Assembly: GCA_002049945.1 (NCBI GenBank)
Contig: MVCT01000115.1
Location: 1 to 5,421 of the forward strand
Source: Candidatus Cloacimonas sp. 4484_140
Lineage (GTDB): Bacteria > Cloacimonadota > Cloacimonadia > JGIOTU-2
Direction: 5' to 3'
DNA length: 5,421 bases
The notes under the pieces were generated by a model. That model was given only the letters and a program-made list of their open reading frames with translations. It was not told where the DNA came from and searched no databases. Positions 1 through 5,222 of this stretch are shown in pieces; within the stretch, counting starts at the first letter, position 1, and each line of letters begins with the position of its first letter. A program made the position numbers and the translations under genes.

Positions 1-468
1 AACGAATATGCATATACACATCTGGCAGTCTCACCGGACGGAACAAAAATCTACTTTAGTGCATACATCGATCATTCCCGACCTTTTTTTGTAATGAATT
101 CAGATGGTACAAATCAAATACAGTTATATGATAATATTGATTTGAAAGGCTTTATTTCATTCTCTTCAGATGGTTCAAAGATCGTGTATAATGATTACTA
201 TTACCTCTATATAATGAATACTGATGGCTCAGGCATTACCCAAATTGAAACATCTTCATATCATCCTCAGTTTCCAACTATCTCACATGACGGAAAAAAA
301 TTTTTATACTCAGGTTCTTCAATAATTGATAGTATTTATATTATCGATACGAATGGAGCAAATGAAACTATGATACACGAGGGATTTGGACCTGCATTTT
401 CACCAAATAACAATAAAATAGCTTTTTCAGGATACTATTTTTATGAGACATATGACTATTGGGAGTAA
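1..468 (+). CDS. TolB-like PD40 beta-propeller protein, C-terminal part (5' end outside window)
   Basis: The frame is open from base 1 to the TAA at 466-468, so the gene starts upstream; the first internal ATG (94) is not its start. Four PD40-type blade motifs are visible: SPDGTKIYFS (31-60), SSDGSKIVYN (163-192), SHDGKKFLYS (283-312) and a degenerate SPNNNKIAFS (400-429), spaced 44, 40 and 39 residues apart. The first three are each followed by a strand of the type FVMNSDG, YIMNTDG or YIIDTNG. This is the TolB/WD40-like propeller architecture, usually found in exported or periplasmic proteins that bind proteins or glycans. The signal peptide and any fused domain would lie outside the window. 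The last blade stops about 13 residues after its motif, so its outer strands are missing or are supplied by the N-terminus, as is common in closed propellers. The fold is clear; the function is unknown. Confidence 0.85.
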   Translation, partial: NEYAYTHLAVSPDGTKIYFSAYIDHSRPFFVMNSDGTNQIQLYDNIDLKGFISFSSDGSKIVYNDYYYLYIMNTDGSGITQIETSSYHPQFPTISHDGKKFLYSGSSIIDSIYIIDTNGANETMIHEGFGPAFSPNNNKIAFSGYYFYETYDYWE

Positions 469-540
469 CGCAATATTATTAGCAAAAATAGAAAATTCAG
501 TATGTCTTGATACAAAAAATGAAGTCAGAGGTATCTGTTT

Positions 541-777
541 ATGAAAAAAACAACAACAGGATATTTAATCATCGCAAGTGCAATTGTGTGGGGAGCGGTA
601 TTGATTCTCTGTGCCATCGTGTTAAAAGGAACTCCCTACATAGAGAGGATAAACCGGATTGTCATTGGCGGAGCTGTTTTTCACTTATTATTTATATGGG
701 CTCCTTTAGGAAAACAATTCCGAGCAAAAAAAGAAGAGAATTCTAAAATAGAAAAAACTGATTCCGAAGATAATTAA
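541..777 (+). CDS. Small two-helix membrane protein, unknown function
   Basis: The 78-residue product has a basic start (MKK), a hydrophobic helix at about residues 8-28, a short loop with charged residues (about 29-39), a second hydrophobic helix at about 40-54, and a highly charged, lysine- and glutamate-rich tail. By the positive-inside rule both ends should face the cytoplasm, giving a helical hairpin in the inner membrane. The ATG at 541 has an AGAGGT Shine-Dalgarno site (527-532) with an 8-base gap, which favours this frame over the overlapping open frame starting at 507. The gene begins 72 bases after the propeller gene and could share its transcript. I do not recognise the family. No catalytic motif is visible. 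Confidence 0.7.
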   Translation: MKKTTTGYLIIASAIVWGAVLILCAIVLKGTPYIERINRIVIGGAVFHLLFIWAPLGKQFRAKKEENSKIEKTDSEDN

Positions 778-798
778 TACAAAAAATTATTAATTGAG

Positions 799-858
799 CA
801 ATCGGGGACCACTTTATCACGGCTTTCCTGATAATTGGAAGCTGCGATTGACCCCCGA
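799..858 (+). promoter_or_regulatory. Possible structured RNA or inverted-repeat element upstream of the 61-residue gene
   Basis: A central hairpin is TTATCA (814-819), bulged C820, GG (821-822), loop CTTT, CC (827-828), TGATAA (829-834). Around it two outer pairings compete because they share bases 802-804: CAATCG (799-804) with CGATTG (845-850), or TCGGGG (802-807) with CCCCGA (853-858). Mutually exclusive stems are typical of regulatory leaders, but no known riboswitch consensus was recognised. No T-run follows, so it is not a plain terminator. A weak promoter reading (TTGACC 848-853, TTAAAA 871-876, 17-base spacer) would place transcription start after the element, in which case it would act as DNA or belong to the upstream transcript. 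Confidence 0.3.
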
Positions 859-892
859 CTGACATAAAAATTAAAACAAAAAAGAGGCACAC

Positions 893-1078
893 ATGAAATA
901 CAGAGTTCACAAATTTGAGATCAACATGGATAAAGACAAGAGCAAGCTGGAGCAATTCCTGAATAATATAGAAGGAGAGGTTGTTTCAATTATTCCCAAT
1001 AATAAAAAGATAAGTTTATTTCAAATTTATGGAATTACTCGTAAAATAGATTTTCTTCTTATCGTAGAAAGGATTTAA
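893..1078 (+). CDS. Small conserved-looking hypothetical protein (61 aa)
   Basis: The ATG at 893 is preceded by AGAGG (883-887), five bases away, a good ribosome binding site. The 61-residue product has no signal peptide or membrane helix. It starts with a strand (YRVHKFEINM), continues with a charged amphipathic helix (about residues 13-25, DKSKLEQFLNNI), a strand EVVSIIPN (29-36), a short linker and a final strand DFLLIVERI. This order suggests a small strand-helix-strand-strand alpha/beta fold. The FEI/KLEQFLN/GEVVSIIPN/FLLIVE pattern reminds me of short conserved hypothetical proteins in FCB-group candidate phyla; that is recollection, not a search result. No function can be assigned. It stands alone between two intergenic gaps. 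Confidence 0.7.
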   Translation: MKYRVHKFEINMDKDKSKLEQFLNNIEGEVVSIIPNNKKISLFQIYGITRKIDFLLIVERI

Positions 1079-1222
1079 TATCTCATACTAAGCGAAGGTT
1101 TGATGGGCTATTCGTAAAATTCTTATCATTTTGTATACGATATTTTTTACTGGCTCAAAGATATTATTCTTCCGTTTTCCATCCTGCTTCTTCTGTTCAA
1201 TATAAGCTACCAAAAATAATTA

Positions 1223-1257
1223 TTGACAATTTCTAGATAAAATAAGAAATAAGAATT
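1223..1257 (+). promoter_or_regulatory. Possible rpoN promoter (-35 TTGACA), transcript nearly leaderless
   Basis: A perfect TTGACA at 1223-1228 lies in the non-coding gap, 35 bases before the rpoN ATG (1258). With a standard spacer the -10 hexamer would fall at 1245-1251 (AGAAAT or GAAATA, a poor match) and transcription would begin at or next to the ATG. No Shine-Dalgarno site precedes this ATG, so a leaderless message is possible. The weak -10 keeps confidence low. Confidence 0.22.
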
Positions 1258-1815
1258 ATGAACAGTATGAAAGCCAGAGTCACAACCTCGCAGCAGATGC
1301 AGCAGAAGCAAAAGCTCTCCCCACAGATGCTTATCACTGCTGAGCTTATCCAGAAACCCATTCAGGAGCTGGAAATGGTGCTGAAAAAGGAACTCCGCAT
1401 TAATCCTTTCCTACAGGATCTCAGTTCAGATGACGGGCAGTATGACACGCCCGAAGTAATGGACGAGATCGAGGACTTACAAAATATAGATGACGACGGT
1501 GACCTTGCCGACCAAATACAGCAGCTTAACAAGATCATAAATGACATAGATGAAGTGACCAATGCACAATTCGAGTATGAACGTCAGGACAGATCGCGCT
1601 CCGCAACTCCTGAGAATGAGCAGTACGAAACCTCAAAAGAAAGCATCTGGGATCATTTCACACAACAGGTTAGAGAATTACCCCTCACTTCAATCGAGCA
1701 TGAGTTCGCAGATTCCATTCTCAACAATCTGGACAAGAACGGCTACCTCGATACACCCTTTCAGGAATTGTATGAATCATACGAACTTGCTATATTAAGC
1801 CGGATATCATTGTGA
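1258..1815 (+). CDS. rpoN: RNA polymerase sigma-54 factor, N-terminal fragment (broken gene)
   Basis: The fragment encodes 185 residues of sigma-54, the alternative sigma factor that needs AAA+ enhancer-binding activators. Region I is recognisable (residues about 8-53): a Q-rich start, LSPQMLITAELIQ, then the LEMVLKKELRINPFLQDL helix, equivalent to the usual ELE-ELxxNPxLE motif that contacts activators. An acidic, D/E-rich linker follows (about 54-110), as is normal for Region II. The first part of the core-binding region is present (about 127-172, ending in NNLDKNGYLDT). Then homology stops: the conserved DPxGxxAR-xLxECLLxQL block and what follows are absent, and the frame ends at TGA 1813-1815 after a few unrelated residues. 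A second ATG at 1267 is an equally possible start; neither has a clear Shine-Dalgarno site. Confidence 0.85.
   Translation: MNSMKARVTTSQQMQQKQKLSPQMLITAELIQKPIQELEMVLKKELRINPFLQDLSSDDGQYDTPEVMDEIEDLQNIDDDGDLADQIQQLNKIINDIDEVTNAQFEYERQDRSRSATPENEQYETSKESIWDHFTQQVRELPLTSIEHEFADSILNNLDKNGYLDTPFQELYESYELAILSRISL
1785..1815 (+). other. Deletion/frameshift junction inside rpoN with GTGA stop-start overlap
   Basis: In frame 1 the sigma-54-like reading ends near ...YESYELA (to about 1790). In frame 3 it resumes at YIKPDIIV (from 1791), which matches the YxxPDVxV segment that normally lies about 100 residues further on in sigma-54 proteins. The junction therefore lies near 1785-1795, and the missing DNA is not a multiple of three. 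Downstream, the frame-1 stop TGA (1813-1815) overlaps a possible GTG start (1812-1814) for the second half, an arrangement that could permit re-initiation. A true deletion, a local assembly error and a genuine split gene all fit the sequence; it cannot decide between them. Confidence 0.75.
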
Positions 1816-2405
1816 AAGAAATTGATGGTGATCTTGAGATTATTGTAAATGATACCTATATTCCGGAAATATCAGTTAACAAAGAGTATGCGCAACAGAT
1901 CCTCAAGCAGAGCATTGACAAGAAAAGTGCAGTAAGGTATATCAAATCAAAACTCCTTGCTGCGGAGAACTTTGTAAGGGCATTATATATGAGGCGGGAA
2001 ACACTTCTTAAGATCACTGATGAACTAATAAAACAGCAATCTGCATTTTTCCGGGAAGGGAAAAAAGTCCTGGAGCCCATGACTTACGAAGATGTCTCAA
2101 AAAGAATCAATCGAGATGTGTCCACGATCTGCAGAGTGGTAAATAATTATTATATCGAAACACCACTCGGCGTTTATCTCATGAAATGGTTCTTCACCAG
2201 CAAGGTGGGGGACATCTCATCCCAGCTCATCAAAAAGGAGATACAAAAGATCGTTGATGCCGAAAATAAGAAAAAGCCCCTCAGCGATCAGAAAATCGTG
2301 AATATTTTAAACGAACAGGGAATTGAAATATCACTTCGCGCTGTCACAAAATACAGAAATCAAATGGGAATTTCTGCAAGCAGACTGCGTAAAGAACATC
2401 TATAA
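1812..2405 (+). CDS. rpoN: RNA polymerase sigma-54 factor, C-terminal DNA-binding fragment (broken gene)
   Basis: From the GTG at 1812 the fragment has 197 residues; sigma-54 homology begins slightly upstream (YIKPDIIV from 1791, frame open from 1776). In order it holds the end of the core-binding region (VNDTYIPEISVNKEY), the RRETLLKITDELIKQQSAFF segment, the helix-turn-helix (EDVSKRINRDVSTICRVVNN, roughly 2088-2147) that reads the -12 element, the TPLGVYLMKWFF segment, KKPLSDQKI, and the RpoN box at 2331-2360 for the -24 element. The box reads SLRAVTKYRN where the family norm is ARRTVAKYRE, and the helix has ICR and NNYY where ISR and NNKY are usual. The C-terminus (ASRLRKEHL) is complete. 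Joined, both fragments give about 380 residues against roughly 470-490 for a normal protein. A separate product may be made by coupling at the GTGA overlap, but loss of function is the simpler reading. Confidence 0.82.
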   Translation: MKEIDGDLEIIVNDTYIPEISVNKEYAQQILKQSIDKKSAVRYIKSKLLAAENFVRALYMRRETLLKITDELIKQQSAFFREGKKVLEPMTYEDVSKRINRDVSTICRVVNNYYIETPLGVYLMKWFFTSKVGDISSQLIKKEIQKIVDAENKKKPLSDQKIVNILNEQGIEISLRAVTKYRNQMGISASRLRKEHL

Positions 2406-2406
2406 A

Positions 2407-2443
2407 TTGACACGCAGTCCTCTATTTTATTTCTAAACCAGTT
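2407..2443 (+). promoter_or_regulatory. Possible promoter of the Nudix-rarA pair (-35 TTGACA), nearly leaderless
   Basis: The 38-base gap after rpoN begins with a perfect TTGACA (2407-2412), 37 bases before the next ATG. A 16-17-base spacer points to ATTTCT or TTTCTA at 2429-2435, a weak -10. No Shine-Dalgarno site precedes the ATG at 2444. This repeats the arrangement seen before rpoN, which raises the plausibility slightly; no start-site data are available. Confidence 0.22.
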
Positions 2444-3220
2444 ATGAAAACCTTTGAAATATTAGCGTCCGGAGTATTCCCAAGAGATAAGCTGAAGATC
2501 GTTCATACCAAACGAACTCTTTCCTATGATGAAAAGACAACGGCACATATTGAGAAGTATTGGAAAGATGAAATACAGGAAGCTAATAAGAAGGATAAGC
2601 CGCTCTTTAACGGTCCCATTTACCGTCTCGAAGACTACGAAATAAAGGATAATTTGTTGATAGTATATGTATCCGAGACCAATTTCAAGGAGCTGATGGG
2701 AACGAACTTTAATTATCCAGAACTTTCTAGGGTATATGGAAAATCCTATTTGTCAAACGCAATTGCTTTGTGCACATTTTTGGAAACCGGTGATGAGTAT
2801 TTTGTTTTTGTAAAACGAAGCGCAAAGGTATATTTCGGGGAAGGACTTTGGCATCTTATTGCAGGACAGTTCTCAATTGAAAAGAACGAAACTCGCACTC
2901 TCTCAGTTTTCGAGGTATTATATAAAGAATTATTTGAAGAAGGGTCTCTCGTAAAAGATGATATCAAAAATTGCGTTTGTCTTGGTTTAATTCGGGACAC
3001 AATTCACTTCAAGCCGGAACTGGTATTTTATACAAAAACATCATTATCTGTCAAAGAGGTTGCAGAGAAGATCAACACTGCCCATGACGGTTATGAGCAC
3101 GAAGAAGTAACGTTCATAAAAAAGAACGAACTCGATGCTTTTATGAACAGCGAGATATTCACAAGTATTGCTCAAGGCAATTACGAGCTTTATAAAACAG
3201 AGCTATTTAAAAATGGATAA
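2444..3220 (+). CDS. NUDT22-like Nudix-fold protein with a non-canonical Nudix box
   Basis: The 258-residue product follows the plan of human NUDT22, which hydrolyses UDP-glucose and UDP-galactose. An N-terminal helical part ends in W-x(13)-LFNGPIYRL (40-62). KELMGTNF (82-89) matches the family's RDFLGTNW, YLSNAIALC (102-110) follows, FVFVKRSAKV (120-129) matches LVFLRRSRQV, and a glycine strand HLIAGQFSIE (137-146) precedes the catalytic helix. ELVFYTKTSLSVKEV (192-206) and EHEEVTFI (218-225) also fit. The Nudix helix reads KELFEEGSL (161-169) with both glutamates, but Arg is replaced by Lys, the glycine is displaced, and the distance from G141 is about six residues longer than the G-x5-E-x7-REUxEExGU consensus. 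Such deviation is also seen in NUDT22. A sugar-nucleotide pyrophosphatase role is therefore plausible, but metal-dependent activity is not assured. The 3' end overlaps rarA by 8 bases. No Shine-Dalgarno site is seen at the ATG. Confidence 0.8.
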   Translation: MKTFEILASGVFPRDKLKIVHTKRTLSYDEKTTAHIEKYWKDEIQEANKKDKPLFNGPIYRLEDYEIKDNLLIVYVSETNFKELMGTNFNYPELSRVYGKSYLSNAIALCTFLETGDEYFVFVKRSAKVYFGEGLWHLIAGQFSIEKNETRTLSVFEVLYKELFEEGSLVKDDIKNCVCLGLIRDTIHFKPELVFYTKTSLSVKEVAEKINTAHDGYEHEEVTFIKKNELDAFMNSEIFTSIAQGNYELYKTELFKNG

Positions 3221-4553
3221 AGAGCTATTTCACACCGATAAAGAGATCGATTACAAAGACATGCCTTTGGCAGAACGTGTGCGACCTCAGACTTTGGATG
3301 AGTTCGTTGGGCAGCATAAAATTTTGGAAAAGGACACGATACTCAGAAATATAATCGTGAACAACGAGCTGACTTCACTTATATTCTGGGGACCTCCGGG
3401 CACAGGCAAAACCACGCTCGCAAGGATCATTGCCAACAAGACAAATGCCAGTTTTATTTTCTTTAGCGCAGTTCTTGCCAAGATCACAGAAGTACGCAAT
3501 GCCATGAAGGAAGCGGAATACGATCTGCGTAATTTTCATAAAAAGACCATCCTCTTTGTTGACGAAATACACCGATTCAACAAAGCACAGCAGGATGCAT
3601 TTCTGCCCTTCGTTGAAAAGGGAGTTATTGTACTAATTGGCGCAACCACAGAGAATCCCTCCTTTGAAGTTATTGCTCCGCTGCTTTCACGCTGCAAAGT
3701 TATCGTGCTACAAATTCTCGACGAAGAGGATATTTACACCATCATAAAAAGAAGTTTCTCACACCCTCAAGGTGATATTCAGAACTATGAGAAAATGTTC
3801 GATAATAAAATACTTCATTTCCTTGCTGATTATGCATGCGGTGATGCGCGAGTTGCACTGAATTCCATTGAGCTCATTATCAAAGCATACGGCAAGCAAA
3901 AGGAAAAACTTTCTGTCGCATCGATCAAAAAACTGCTGAAAAGGAACAATCTCTTTTATGATAAGGATAAAGAAGAACATTACAACATTATCTCAGCTTT
4001 ACATAAATCTTTGAGAGGGAGCGATCCGCAGGCAGGGCTTTACTGGCTGGCGCGTATGCTGGAAGCAGGGGAAAATCCCATGTATGTTGCACGACGGCTG
4101 GTGCGGTTTGCCTCGGAGGATGTGGGGCTTGCAGATCCTCAAGCACTGGTTCAGGCAATGGCTGTGAAGGATGCGGTTCATTTTCTTGGAATGCCGGAAT
4201 GCAATACTGCGCTGGCTCAACTGGTCGTGTATCTGGCAACAGCTCCTAAGAGTAATAAAATTTATACTGCCTATAAATCTGCAGCAGGCGATGCAACGAA
4301 AACGAGCCATCTCGGCGTGCCCTATCATATCCGAAATGCACCGACAGGTCTGATGAAAGAACTTGGCTATGGAAAAAATTATAAATATTCCCATGAATTT
4401 GAGGATGGTTATTCTTATCAAAAATATTTCCCAGATAAAATGAAGGAAAAGACCTATTATTTACCATCCCGGTTCGGTTTTGAAAAGGAAATAAAGAAGC
4501 GTCTTGAGTGGTGGAAAAAACTAAAGGACATGGACAAAGACACCCATAAATAA
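3213..4553 (+). CDS. rarA: Replication-associated recombination protein A (RarA/MgsA), AAA+ ATPase
   Basis: The full-length 446-residue protein belongs to the RarA/MgsA/WRNIP1 family: a clamp-loader-like ATPase that forms tetramers, acts on DNA ends and gaps at stalled forks and interacts with SSB. Visible motifs: PLAERVRPQTLDEFVGQ (18-34), Walker A GPPGTGKT (60-67), Walker B ILFVDEIHRFNKAQQDAF (113-130), sensor 1 GATTEN (143-148), arginine finger LLSRC (R160), sensor 2 GDAR (210-213, R213). The C-terminal tetramerisation domain has DPQAGLYWLARMLEAGE (271-287), EDVGLADP (302-309) and YYLPSRFGFEKE (415-426). The ATG at 3213 was chosen because it overlaps the Nudix stop (ATGGATAA) and gives the family's usual length; a TTG at 3168 would add 15 non-conserved residues from within the upstream gene. 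One oddity: SAVLAKITEVR (85-95) where relatives have SAVTSGVKEVR. Expression is probably translationally coupled to the Nudix gene. Confidence 0.96.
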   Translation: MDKELFHTDKEIDYKDMPLAERVRPQTLDEFVGQHKILEKDTILRNIIVNNELTSLIFWGPPGTGKTTLARIIANKTNASFIFFSAVLAKITEVRNAMKEAEYDLRNFHKKTILFVDEIHRFNKAQQDAFLPFVEKGVIVLIGATTENPSFEVIAPLLSRCKVIVLQILDEEDIYTIIKRSFSHPQGDIQNYEKMFDNKILHFLADYACGDARVALNSIELIIKAYGKQKEKLSVASIKKLLKRNNLFYDKDKEEHYNIISALHKSLRGSDPQAGLYWLARMLEAGENPMYVARRLVRFASEDVGLADPQALVQAMAVKDAVHFLGMPECNTALAQLVVYLATAPKSNKIYTAYKSAAGDATKTSHLGVPYHIRNAPTGLMKELGYGKNYKYSHEFEDGYSYQKYFPDKMKEKTYYLPSRFGFEKEIKKRLEWWKKLKDMDKDTHK

Positions 4554-4628
4554 ACTTCCATTATAATTTTTTAAACCTTTTTTCGTCATACCCCTCTTAT
4601 GAGACAAATATGTGAAAAAATAAATCAT

Positions 4629-4633
4629 GGAGG
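4629..4633 (+). promoter_or_regulatory. Strong Shine-Dalgarno site that fixes the start of the Spy-like gene
   Basis: GGAGG lies five bases before the ATG at 4639. An earlier in-frame ATG (4627) touches this site and would add only MEVQ ahead of a typical MKK signal-peptide start, so 4639 is the true start. It is the best ribosome binding site in the window, in contrast with rpoN and the Nudix gene, which have none. Confidence 0.85.
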
Positions 4634-4638
4634 TACAA

Positions 4639-5154
4639 ATGAAAAAATATCTTGTACTCACAGTACTCTTAGTCCTGCTTGCAACTCCGTTGCTGGCTCA
4701 AGATACAAACTATCCTCACCCCAGAGGACAAATGCCTATGATGTATCATGAACAATTTCCGCAAGGTCATAATATGAAACAGGGACCCGAGGGAAAAGGA
4801 CAGCATATTGGATTCCCTTTCTGGATGGCAGAAGAGCTTGGGCTAACAGACGATCAGATTGAAAAGATCGATGATTATCAGGATGACGCCCGCAAAGTAG
4901 CAATCGACTTGAAAGCAGATATTAATAAACTTCAGATCGATAAGAAAAATGCCCTGGAAGATGAAAATTATAAAGAAGCTCGCAAGATCGTTGATCAGAT
5001 TTTCCTGAAAAAAGCAACTCTTGCGAAGGAAATTATTACTGTAAAAGAAAAGATCGATTCTGTTCTTACACAGGACCAGAAAGATATGCTTAAAGCATTA
5101 CGTAAAATGAAACCTCAAGGTCATCACGCAAAGCATCCAGAGTGTAATAAGTAA
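4639..5154 (+). CDS. Periplasmic Spy/CpxP-like LTxxQ-motif protein with His/Met-rich segment
   Basis: The product has 171 residues. MKK plus a hydrophobic run (residues 4-19) ending in ATPLLA|QD is a signal peptide with a likely type I cleavage after A20, so the mature protein is periplasmic. Residues about 26-57 are rich in Met, His, Gly and Pro (MPMMYHEQF, HNMKQ, GKGQH). The rest is almost all charged helix, with two LTxxQ motifs: LTDDQ (69-73) and LTQDQ (143-147), the hallmark of the Spy/CpxP family. That family contains ATP-independent chaperones and envelope-stress or metal sensors (Spy, CpxP, and the zinc-binding ZraP nearby in sequence space). The tail GHHAKHPEC adds more possible metal ligands and a single Cys (168). 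Metal binding is inferred from composition. The gene is flanked by an 85-base gap and a strong terminator, so it is probably a single-gene unit. No sensor kinase or efflux gene is seen nearby. Confidence 0.85.
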   Translation: MKKYLVLTVLLVLLATPLLAQDTNYPHPRGQMPMMYHEQFPQGHNMKQGPEGKGQHIGFPFWMAEELGLTDDQIEKIDDYQDDARKVAIDLKADINKLQIDKKNALEDENYKEARKIVDQIFLKKATLAKEIITVKEKIDSVLTQDQKDMLKALRKMKPQGHHAKHPECNK

Positions 5155-5174
5155 ACATTCTCCCTGAAATTATT

Positions 5175-5204
5175 AAGGGACATCGCACTGGTGTCCCTTT
5201 TTTT
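5175..5204 (+). terminator. Rho-independent terminator of the Spy-like gene
   Basis: AAGGGACATC (5175-5184) pairs with GGTGTCCCTT (5190-5199), a 10-bp stem with one G-T wobble and the 5-base loop GCACT. A run of seven T (5198-5204) follows directly. The stem starts 20 bases after the stop codon, so it should end the transcript and separate this gene from the repeat array. Confidence 0.93.
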
Positions 5205-5222
5205 GGTCTATCGGTAATTTGA

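Noticed and set aside
452..544. A 30-codon open frame from ATG 452 whose TGA overlaps the ATG of the membrane-protein gene (ATGA).
   Set aside because: It lies partly inside the propeller gene, lacks a ribosome binding site and has no recognisable sequence character; the ATGA overlap alone is weak evidence.
743..955. A 70-codon reverse-strand open frame spanning the end of the membrane-protein gene, the structured spacer and the start of the 61-residue gene.
   Set aside because: It runs antisense over two better-supported genes and the foldable element, with no ribosome binding site; its hydrophobic composition follows from AT-rich DNA.
1079..1257. Two open frames without start codons in the gap before rpoN, one (1118-1219) reading a hydrophobic stretch such as YWLKDIILPFSILLLLF.
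   Set aside because: Neither frame has ATG, GTG or TTG with a ribosome binding site, and no family is recognisable; at best a decayed membrane-protein remnant.
3168..3212. TTG at 3168 as the rarA start.
   Set aside because: It adds 15 residues with no family similarity inside the Nudix gene; the ATG at 3213 gives the normal length and the overlap with the upstream stop.
3999..4421. A 140-codon reverse-strand open frame opposite rarA.
   Set aside because: It is fully antisense to a strongly conserved, motif-complete gene and is Cys/His/Ile-rich in the way typical of shadow frames.
4554..4638. A terminator or promoter between rarA and the Spy-like gene, suggested by the palindrome ATTATAAT (4560-4567) followed by T residues.
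   Set aside because: The palindrome is all A/T with no loop and makes no stable stem, and no convincing -35/-10 pair was found.
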